From NCBI GenBank assembly GCA_003513555.1, contig DOPG01000009.1:1-11313 (forward strand): a stretch of DNA of 11,313 bases. The letters are read 5' to 3'. This stretch comes from Rhodopirellula sp. Lineage in GTDB: Bacteria; Planctomycetota; Planctomycetia; Pirellulales; Pirellulaceae. A model generated the notes under the pieces. That model had not been told where the DNA came from, did no database searches, and saw only the letters and a program-made list of their open reading frames with translations. Position numbers and translations under genes: made by a program. Below are positions 1 through 7,200 of the stretch, in pieces; within the stretch, counting starts at the first letter, position 1; each line of letters opens with the position of its first letter.

Positions 1-105
1 CCCCGACTCAAGATCGAAGATCGCGTAGTGACGCGATTATCTTGCCGTGTGTCTGAAAAGCCTGCCAATGCGGCATTGGGTTGGAAACGCTCTGAGTATT
101 CTTAA
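1..105 (+). CDS. Possible C-terminal tail of an upstream gene (partial, uncertain)
   Basis: Frame 1 is open from the left edge to a TAA at 103-105, which would give the last 34 residues of a protein entering the window from the left. The tail ends in GWKRSEYS. I recognise no domain in it. Thirty-four open codons can occur by chance, the opposite strand is also open over most of this stretch, and the DNA contains two compact dyads (20-37 and 65-79) that could equally mark it as intergenic. The call depends on sequence outside the window. Confidence 0.2.
   Translation, partial: PRLKIEDRVVTRLSCRVSEKPANAALGWKRSEYS
20..37. other. Perfect 7-bp stem-loop
   Basis: ATCGCGT (20-26) and ACGCGAT (31-37) are exact reverse complements around the loop AGTG. 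A G-T wobble (19/38) would extend the stem as RNA. The following bases (TATCTT) are only mildly T-rich, so this is a poor intrinsic terminator. It is preceded by a tandem 7-mer AAGATCG AAGATCG at 10-23. It could be a weak terminator, a protein-binding dyad or chance. Confidence 0.35.
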
Positions 106-353
106 ATGACCCTCACTTGGCTTGCCGCGCAGCATTGAATCAGGGGTTGCGATACTCTCTGTGTTCATAAGCTGGGTTGGGCATGCTAACATGAGACGCC
201 TGCCGACAGGCTGCTTAGATAACGCCGAAACGGTTCGCTTGGCGGGCAGTTTCTGCGTGAGAGGACTGCCCAGGGCATGATTTCCATATGATTGTGAATC
301 GCGAAAGATGTATGCTGATTGATGGAAGACAAAGAACTTGGAAGACAGAAAAA
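106..353. other. Leader region upstream of the cytochrome/DUF1552 pair
   Basis: About 250 bases without a supportable gene. It holds a perfect hairpin at 198-211 (GCCTG, loop CCGA, CAGGC) with no T-tract after it, so it is not a terminator. Just to its left, at 65-79, lies another dyad, CCAATGC-G-GCATTGG. I could not identify a convincing -35/-10 promoter pair. The transcription start of the plus-strand operon most likely lies here, because nothing else separates the pair from whatever precedes it. Confidence 0.5.
340..345 (+). promoter_or_regulatory. Ribosome binding site that sets the start at 354
   Basis: GGAAGA lies 8 bases before the ATG at 354, with a second in-frame ATG at 360. The earlier in-frame ATGs (288 and 312) would place about 22 charged residues before the hydrophobic signal sequence. 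The 354 or 360 start puts the signal peptide at the N terminus, as expected for an exported protein. Confidence 0.6.
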
Positions 354-2603
354 ATGATCATGGGTAAGGGTGTCTGTGTTCTACTGTTGCACATTTTTTC
401 ATGTTGTATCTGTTGCGCGGCAGAGAATGATTTTGTGCTGACGCAACTGCAACGCAAGTTGCAAGAACATTGCACTGATTGTCATTCGGAGGATGTTCAG
501 GAGGGAGAGGTGCGTCTCGACAATCTCTCTGCATTGAGCAGCGATCGCAAGACTGAATTGCTTGCTCAAATTGAAGAGCAAGTTTACCTGGAGCGAATGC
601 CACCGGAAGACGAGCCACAATTGAATGGCGTTGAACGCGACAGGACTCTTGCTGTGTTGACGTCAAATTTCGAGGCCATGGGAAGAACCTCAGGTTTTCG
701 GGAAAAACTCAAGACACCCAGTTACGGCAACTACCTTAGTCACGAAAAACTGTTCAGTGGCAAGGTCACTGCAAAGTCATTTTCCCCGGGTCGTTTGTGG
801 CGGACGAGTCCGCATGTGTTCGAAAACGTTAAGTCACAATATGGTGGAGATTCGCGTAGCTTACGACAGCCATTCATCGTTGACGATAAGCAGGGCATCA
901 AGGATTATGCTTCCCTGTTGTTTGCGGACTCGGCAGTGGTCAATGTGCTGCTTACCAACGCTGGCGAGTCAGCGGACCGCCTGATCGGGACGCCAACAGT
1001 TTTCAAAGCGATTGCAGAGTCTGAGCAACGCCCCACCGAAATTGTTTTGCAGGATGCGATTGAGCAGCAGTTTCGTCGTGTGGTTTATCGACAACCGACC
1101 GACGCTGAATTGAAGCAGTACGTCGGCCTGTTTCGAGAGTCGGCTGTAGATGCCGGGAATTTGGAAGCACTGCGAGTTGCATTGATGGCGATCATGCTGC
1201 ACCACGAATCCGTGTATCGGGTTGAGCTGGGTTTGGGTGAGGCGGACCGTGAAGGGCGACGGATGCTTGCCCCTGTCGAGTTGGCATTTGCAATTGCGTA
1301 TGCCATCACTGACCAGCGTCCGGACCAGGAGTTGTTGCAGGCAGCAGGCGGTGGTCGGTTGGTAGCTCGCGATCACGTCGAAATCCAGGTCACTCGAATT
1401 CTGAAAGATCATGCGATCGACAAACCGAGGTTGCTCAGGTTTTTTCAGGAGTTCTTTGGCTACTCTCACGCACATAAGATTTTCAAGGATGCCAAGCGAT
1501 CCGGAGGGTTTTCTTACTACGGTGAAAACTATCCTGACATGTATGAACGTGAAGCGGATTTTTTTATTCTCAATATTCTGGAAGACGATACGGATGTGTT
1601 CAGAAAATTGCTGACTTCTGATGAGTACTACATTCTTAATAGGCAGACATTTCGAAACACGGTTTACGATTTCTATTTGAAGAATCAGGCTGCGTTGGAT
1701 CAGGGAGATTTTCCTGAGGAGAAGCAGCAGGAATTACTCAGGCGTCTTGATCTTCGCGATTGGGGTGAATTGAACAAGAAATATCACCTGCACAAATTCA
1801 ATCGCGGTTTCAATGGCAGCGTGGGGGCGATCAAACAGATCGTGAAGGAGATCAAAGAGTGGAAGAATACAACGAATAAAGAGCTCCTGTTGCACAGCAT
1901 GCAACCGCTTTATCGTAAGTATCCCATGGTGTACGACATGGCTGATGATGAGCAGGATTTTCTGCTGCCACAGCCTTACAAGAGGCCAAACCGTGCGGGC
2001 ATATTGACTCATCCAGCGTGGTTGATTGCACATTCGCTTAATGACAGCACTGATCCAATTCGGCGTGGCAAGTGGATTCGCGAACGACTGTTAGCGGGAT
2101 CTGTTCCGGATCTGCCTATTACCGTGGACGCAACGATCCCTGAAAATCACAACAAGACTCTACGTGAACGACTTGCAGTGACGGAGCAGGCTGAGTGCTG
2201 GCGGTGTCACAAACAAATGAATCCGCTCGGCTACGCCTTTGAGATTTACGATGATTTTGGTCGATTTCGAACACGGGAAAGCCTTGATAAATTGCCTAAA
2301 GTGAGCGGGCAGTTTCCGAGCAAGCCGATTCATGCAAATGTCATGATCGAGAACACAGGGGATGAGCTTTTGGATTCCGAGTATGATGATGCACTGGAGT
2401 TAATCGAAAAACTTGCCGATTCGGATCGTGTTCGACAGAGTATCATTCGCCATGTTTTTCGTTATTTCATGGGGCGGAATGAATTGTTGAGTGATTCGCA
2501 AACCCTGATAGCAGCAGATAAAGCCTATCTGGAAAGCGGCGGCAGTTTTAACTCGTTGTTGATTTCACTTTTGACGTCAGATTCCTTTCTTTACCGCAAG
2601 TGA
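354..2603 (+). CDS. Exported planctomycete cytochrome c / DUF1595-DUF1592-DUF1588-DUF1585 protein
   Basis: A 749-residue protein, probably exported and haem-binding; no reaction has been assigned to this family. Numbered from the ATG at 354, residues 3-23 form a Cys-rich hydrophobic signal sequence ending in CAA|EN, a plausible signal peptidase I site. A planctomycete cytochrome c module follows, with CTDCH at 40-44 and MPPED beginning at 82, where the Met is the likely sixth haem ligand. Next come a DUF1595-like segment (FRRVVYRQPTDAE, from 240), DUF1592 (about 275-440), and DUF1588 (about 450-640, including RRGKWIRERLL from 570 and a second CXXCH, CWRCH, at 615-619 followed by KQMNPLGYAFE). 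DUF1585 closes the protein (about 680-749, ending near SLLTSDSFLYRK). The DUF1587 domain usual between the cytochrome and DUF1595 is not recognisable; a segment with GNYLSHEKLFSG and LWRTSPH takes its place. A longer start at 288 is possible but less likely. It is 19 bases from the DUF1552 gene and almost certainly co-transcribed with it. Confidence 0.9.
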   Translation: MIMGKGVCVLLLHIFSCCICCAAENDFVLTQLQRKLQEHCTDCHSEDVQEGEVRLDNLSALSSDRKTELLAQIEEQVYLERMPPEDEPQLNGVERDRTLAVLTSNFEAMGRTSGFREKLKTPSYGNYLSHEKLFSGKVTAKSFSPGRLWRTSPHVFENVKSQYGGDSRSLRQPFIVDDKQGIKDYASLLFADSAVVNVLLTNAGESADRLIGTPTVFKAIAESEQRPTEIVLQDAIEQQFRRVVYRQPTDAELKQYVGLFRESAVDAGNLEALRVALMAIMLHHESVYRVELGLGEADREGRRMLAPVELAFAIAYAITDQRPDQELLQAAGGGRLVARDHVEIQVTRILKDHAIDKPRLLRFFQEFFGYSHAHKIFKDAKRSGGFSYYGENYPDMYEREADFFILNILEDDTDVFRKLLTSDEYYILNRQTFRNTVYDFYLKNQAALDQGDFPEEKQQELLRRLDLRDWGELNKKYHLHKFNRGFNGSVGAIKQIVKEIKEWKNTTNKELLLHSMQPLYRKYPMVYDMADDEQDFLLPQPYKRPNRAGILTHPAWLIAHSLNDSTDPIRRGKWIRERLLAGSVPDLPITVDATIPENHNKTLRERLAVTEQAECWRCHKQMNPLGYAFEIYDDFGRFRTRESLDKLPKVSGQFPSKPIHANVMIENTGDELLDSEYDDALELIEKLADSDRVRQSIIRHVFRYFMGRNELLSDSQTLIAADKAYLESGGSFNSLLISLLTSDSFLYRK

Positions 2604-2622
2604 TTGCAGGAAAAAATCGCAG

Positions 2623-3999
2623 ATGATGACTAGATCAAGACGAGACATTCTCAAAGGCCTCTCTTTTGGTGCCGGAGGGGCTCTGCTGACACCGTTTCTG
2701 TATCAAGTCAAGTCGCAGGCTGAAGGCAATGATGCTGCGTTGCCAAAGCGATTTGTGTTTGTCGTCAAATCCAGCGGAGTGTCACCTGAGGGGATTACAC
2801 CCGAGTCGCTGCAGGGTGACGATGCAAGAAATGAATCGTTGCAAGATGTCCAGTTGCAGCCTTCGATGCAGGCTTTGGAGCCGTATACAGATCAGTTATC
2901 GATTGTGCAGGGATTGTCAGGAAAAATGTGTCGTGGTGGACACAGCAGTTGGTTTGGTGCGATGGGTGTCTATATGACCGGGGGCGAAACCGAACGGGGA
3001 GCCATTCTAAGGGCAACAGCTGACGCTGAACTGGCGGCACTTAGTCCTGCACCGTTCAGTCATGTTGGGCTGGCGGTGCGCGGCAGTGCATTGTCGAACG
3101 CGTATGGCGGTGTTTTGTATCCGGGAATTACTGCCATAGGTGCAAACAAGGAATTGCCGTTTCAGGGTAGTCCCGATCTTGCGTTTGAACAACTTTTTGG
3201 ATCCGCGGTATCTGCAAGCGGCAAAGGTGAAACACGATTCAGGGTTCAGAGAAATTTACTTGACTTCATGGTTGACGATCTCAAGAAGTTAAATCGGACT
3301 GTCCCTGCAGCCGAGAAAAATAAGTTGGATGCTTACCTGAACGCGTTCGAAGAATTGCAGGTGCGGCATAGTCGTTTGACTGGCATGAAAGGGAATATCA
3401 AAGACAATGCACCTGAGTTTGACGACAAATTCACGTCGTCGGTGGAAGAGGTGCGGCAGGAGGCTCATTTTGATTTGGCCTCTGCTGCGCTCATTGCAGG
3501 GTTGACCAATTGTGTCACCATCCGCTTGGACAACTTGTCGACGGTATACAAACAGCTCGGATTGGTGAAACCCAATCATGGGATAGGGCATGATGAGAGT
3601 AGTCGTACTCAGAAGGAATGCCGCGATATCATCCGGACTCACCACTCAGAGCTGCTGGCCGGGATGGCTGGCAAACTCAAAGCGGTTCCAGAGGGTGATG
3701 GGAACATGCTCGATAACACGATGATTGTCTATTTCAGTGACTCGGCCAACAAGCATCACGGCGATTGCTTTGAGTGGCCCTATGTGGTGGTTGGTGGTTG
3801 TTCAGGAAAATTGAATATCCCCGGCCGCTATATTCGCTACCCCAAGTACGGCGAAAAGGATTGTCGCACCATCGGCAACTGGTGGACAACACTGTTGAAC
3901 GCCTATGGGAATCCGGTAGAGCATTACGGAAATGAAGACCTCGTGCTGAAGCAAAATGGCAGTTCCTATCGCGGACCGCTGCCTGAACTAATCAGCTGA
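2623..3999 (+). CDS. Tat-exported DUF1552 protein
   Basis: A 458-residue DUF1552-family protein whose activity is unknown. The N terminus carries a twin-arginine signal (SRRDILK, residues 5-11, then a Gly/Ala/Leu-rich segment to about 30), so it should be exported folded, as is typical of cofactor- or metal-containing proteins. Family landmarks are AYGGVLYPG, the stretch from DLAFEQLFG through RNLLDFMVDDLKKLN and KLDAYLNAFEEL, then PNHGIGHDESSR (317-328), THH (339-341), PEGDG, LDNTMIVYFSDSANKHHGD (363-381), GRYIRYPKYGE and the C-terminal GNPVEHYGNED. The His/Asp-rich second half looks metal-binding, and residues 364-373 match the sulfatase in this window (see findings). CAGGAA at 2607-2612 lies 10 bases before the first of two adjacent ATGs; either may be used. 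The tight spacing to the preceding cytochrome gene follows the recurrent planctomycete pairing of DUF1592-type proteins with DUF1552 and implies a shared function. Confidence 0.9.
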   Translation: MMTRSRRDILKGLSFGAGGALLTPFLYQVKSQAEGNDAALPKRFVFVVKSSGVSPEGITPESLQGDDARNESLQDVQLQPSMQALEPYTDQLSIVQGLSGKMCRGGHSSWFGAMGVYMTGGETERGAILRATADAELAALSPAPFSHVGLAVRGSALSNAYGGVLYPGITAIGANKELPFQGSPDLAFEQLFGSAVSASGKGETRFRVQRNLLDFMVDDLKKLNRTVPAAEKNKLDAYLNAFEELQVRHSRLTGMKGNIKDNAPEFDDKFTSSVEEVRQEAHFDLASAALIAGLTNCVTIRLDNLSTVYKQLGLVKPNHGIGHDESSRTQKECRDIIRTHHSELLAGMAGKLKAVPEGDGNMLDNTMIVYFSDSANKHHGDCFEWPYVVVGGCSGKLNIPGRYIRYPKYGEKDCRTIGNWWTTLLNAYGNPVEHYGNEDLVLKQNGSSYRGPLPELIS

Positions 4000-4210
4000 G
4001 TGAGGTAATCGCGATGAGAATTGATCTGCTTTCTGGTGAGGCCGTTCCCAACGCAAATCCACCGCGTTGCAAGATTCGGAAAGGGAAACGGATAGCCAGC
4101 GTTGTTTCCAACCGACTGTGGCCTGAAAGTAGCGTTAGCGGTCGATTCTGTACCTGTCTGTTTCGTGCTTTTGCTACATGATTTGGGTTTTGTAGTGAGA
4201 TCAGGGATGA
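4000..4210. other. Convergent intergenic gap
   Basis: The plus-strand pair and the minus-strand group end towards each other across 211 bases. No good intrinsic terminator is visible. A 6-bp stem (CAACGC 4049-4054 with GCGTTG 4064-4069) and a 5-bp stem (CTACA 4174-4178 with TGTAG 4191-4195) lack proper T-tracts. The octamer GATCAGGG occurs twice (4199-4206 and 4209-4216), the second copy overlapping the stop codon of the minus-strand gene. The only coding candidate is the small ORF at 4014-4181. Confidence 0.5.
4014..4181 (+). CDS. Possible small protein, 55 residues
   Basis: An ATG at 4014 follows GAGG (4002-4005) by 8 bases and opens a 55-codon frame ending in TGA at 4179-4181. It starts 14 bases after the DUF1552 stop and is on the same strand, so it would be the third gene of that operon. 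The product begins MRIDLLSGEAVPN, is basic (RCKIRKGKR) and has three cysteines, but no signal peptide, membrane segment or recognisable domain. In favour are the binding site and the position. Against are the short length and no known family. It could be chance. Confidence 0.27.
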   Translation: MRIDLLSGEAVPNANPPRCKIRKGKRIASVVSNRLWPESSVSGRFCTCLFRAFAT

Positions 4211-7200
4211 TCAGGGGACGGCAATCTTGTTGACTGTGATTCCATTGTTGTCGGAGTGGTAAAGACCGTCAGTTCCGAGGATCCACCATGAATTGCCAGA
4301 AGATAATGTCGTCAAATCAGCTGCTGTGATGGCGATCGTTCCAGTGACAAGTTTCTTTTTACTGATGGCCCAAGTCCAGACATCACCTCCCAGGTCACAG
4401 CGCGAAAGGTGTCCGGGTTCCTTGGGATTGAGTGCAGCAACAAGTTTACGTGTGCACAGCTGCGAACCTGCGATGCTGCCTCCCAGGGCTGTGTAGGGCC
4501 TGAGCGAGTCGACTTCGAGTGAGGTTGAATACAGAAAACTTTCCCTGCCTTGTGAGAGACTGTAAAGCAGCCCATGGGAAGTTCCGTAAAGCCATACATG
4601 TGGATTGCAACGCAGTGACATGGCGTTGAAGTAGCCAAGGTCAGAACGTGACGCTGTTGGTCGGAATGTTTTGCCATTATCGTGGGACACATGTACCACC
4701 GATTGTTGCTCCGGCGTTGACATGCTTGGGTTGCCGCGTCCCAGCAGAGGCATGAATCGATCCGGGCATGTGACTGCTTCAATCACGGTTTGTCCAAATT
4801 GATTCTGGAAATAGGGGTTCGCGTGAAGAGCCGTTACCCGTTGCCCTTGTAACCCCAGGTTGACCCAGTTTTTTCCAGCATCGTCACTGCGGAACAGGCC
4901 GCGTGTTTCGCAGCCTGCAAAAATGGTTTCCGGATTCATGGGTAGGAAAGCGAGTACTTCACCGCAAATCGCTGAGGGTCCAATCCCGTCAAAATCACAG
5001 TTCAATGATAATTTTTGCCAGCTTTTTCCCCCATCGATGGTGCGAAACAGGCCGCCACGATTACCGCCGTCTGGGTCCGTTTTTCCTGAGGCTCGAAGCA
5101 TGATGTCAGGATTCGTTGGATGAATGGCGACACTGCGAACAGCGTTTGCCGCACCTTGCAGTGTGCCGTTGGCAGGTGTCCATGTTTTGCCACCATCCTG
5201 TGACCGCAAAAGTCCCCGCTTGAGTGTCCGCAAAACGACGACTGCCGGATTGGATGGGGCAACGATGACACCGGTGATCTGGGCAGTGCTGGTGCCGGTT
5301 GCCGCGACGACCTTGGGGACAAGTTCAGGTGGCGTGCCCAGCTTGAGCGAAATATTCGAGACGGAAGCTCGGAAGTACATTTGAGCATCCTGTGGCAGAG
5401 CACGAAATACAATTCCAGCACCAACCGTAGAGGGTAAAGGTTTGAAGTGACGTGCGCCAAAGGTCCAGTCCTGTCCATCTGGCGAGGTCCACGCGGTCCA
5501 TACATTTTCCTTTCGAGTGATTCGTAACCAGGGGTGACCATCAGGCAAGCGTTGGTAACTTTGCCGCGTTCCCGCGCCGTCACCATGTTCGGGTGTGGTG
5601 CGGAGACCGTTACGGGCCACCTGCATCAGACCAAATTCGCGACCCCAGCCATAATTGTTTTTCTCTGGATGTTCGCGTACCGTCAGCCCAGCCCACGAAC
5701 TGCCGTTGACCGGTTCGCCTTGCAAACCCGCCACATGGTCAATTTTGCAGCTTAAGGTGAAGTCACCGCTGATCGAACGGCTTAGCACGTGCTCACCCTC
5801 ACCGACAAAGGAAAATTCGTCCGACGACTCCTGAAGCAGATTGAAGGTTGAATCCGATTCTCCCGCGTTGCTTAGATCCCAATCCGTCGGTGGTTTCATG
5901 GCTACCGAGATCGGAATGGACTCGCTATCAATGGTGTGGTTCCCGTCGAAAAAAACACGGGCCCAGACACGGTGCTTTCCACCTGGCAAAACGCCTTGAT
6001 AGGACAGCTGTGAGCCCTCGCTGGAACTGATTTGCATCTTGTCAAAGTAGAACAGGATGCGCTCCATCTGGTGACCATTTGCGATCACGTTTACGTCTGC
6101 CTTGACGCCGCCTTGGGAGTCCGTGTCAACCACAATCTCGACGTTGGGAATTTGGTCCTTTGCTGTGTGCAGTAATGCTGATGAAGGTATTTCCTGACGT
6201 GGCAGTCCCGGACCTTCCCATTCGAGTTGAAAAAAAGGTTTGTTTCGATCAACAAAGTAATCAATCGACAGCGGGTGGTCTCCTTGTGCCAGATGCACTC
6301 CTGTCACCTTGTCCTCGGGGCCATGCAGGCCATCCCATAAGATCGCATCCTTCGCATCAATCTGGATTTGGTAGCCATCGGTTCCTTTCATGCAAAGAAG
6401 GTAAAATCCAGTTTTGGGTACCCGTAATAAGCCGCGAAACCGAAAGGCATAACCTTCACGTCGTTCACCACGTAGTTCAATGTCAAAGCCCTTGCATATA
6501 CCCTGTTGAACGAGGCGACCACTTTCAATTTCATCGAGCGATAGCCAGTAGTGTCGTTCATTCCGGCTATGCTCAGCTGCCTCGCAGGCTGGATAGATGA
6601 TGTTTTCGTGGCGGTCATTTTCTTTGTGCCACAATTCGTAGGTGAGCCCCGGAGCGGTCGGCGAGTCAATGGCTTTGGAAGGTGGAGCGGATGGGTGGGC
6701 GTTCAAGATGATTGGTTCGATGGTCTGATCAAAAATGTCAGTCATGGAAAACCGGATGGTGGGGCTGTCGACGTTAGCATCGATGATGGCGTGACGTGTC
6801 ACTGGCATGCGTTCCTGATGCACGGTGACGGGATTACCCCGGCATTGCGGGTTGTCGAATACTTCGATCTGGAATTCATATTGGGGGGCCGCCGTATCGG
6901 GGATGGTCCACGAAACCATCACCTGCCTGCCATTGGTTTGAACGTCAATATTTTTGATCTCGGGTGAGTCAAGAGCAGGCAGGTCTGGCTGCTTGATCGT
7001 GAACGAGTACTTATTGCCTTCAGCAAGCGGCTTTCCTTTTAGCAATTGCGGCACCATGGCAGGATTACTGCTGAGTTCCATCGCCAGTGTTTGTCCGTTG
7101 TCCAATTTGTTGACGACCCAATGGTTCTTGAGTGTCAGGCCTTTTTGAACATCAATGGTCACGGTGTCCGATTTGCACCATTGGTTGTCTTTTCGGTAGT

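Noticed and set aside
198..211. Terminator hairpin GCCTG-CCGA-CAGGC
   Set aside because: No T-tract follows on either strand and the stem is only 5 bp.
288..353. Start of the cytochrome-type gene at the ATG at 288
   Set aside because: It would add 22 charged residues before the signal peptide; the ATG at 354 has GGAAGA 8 bases upstream and places the hydrophobic segment at the N terminus.
969..1475. 168-codon minus-strand frame
   Set aside because: It is fully antisense to the well-supported DUF1592-family gene, has no domain and no signal peptide.
4211..5310. Sialidase call for the Asp-box propeller
   Set aside because: Asp-boxes alone occur in many non-catalytic propellers; I could not identify an RIP motif or an arginine triad.
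5002..5586. 194-codon minus-strand frame
   Set aside because: It lies in another frame inside the LamG/Asp-box part of the 1217-residue gene and its product is Arg/Ser/Pro-rich without a domain.
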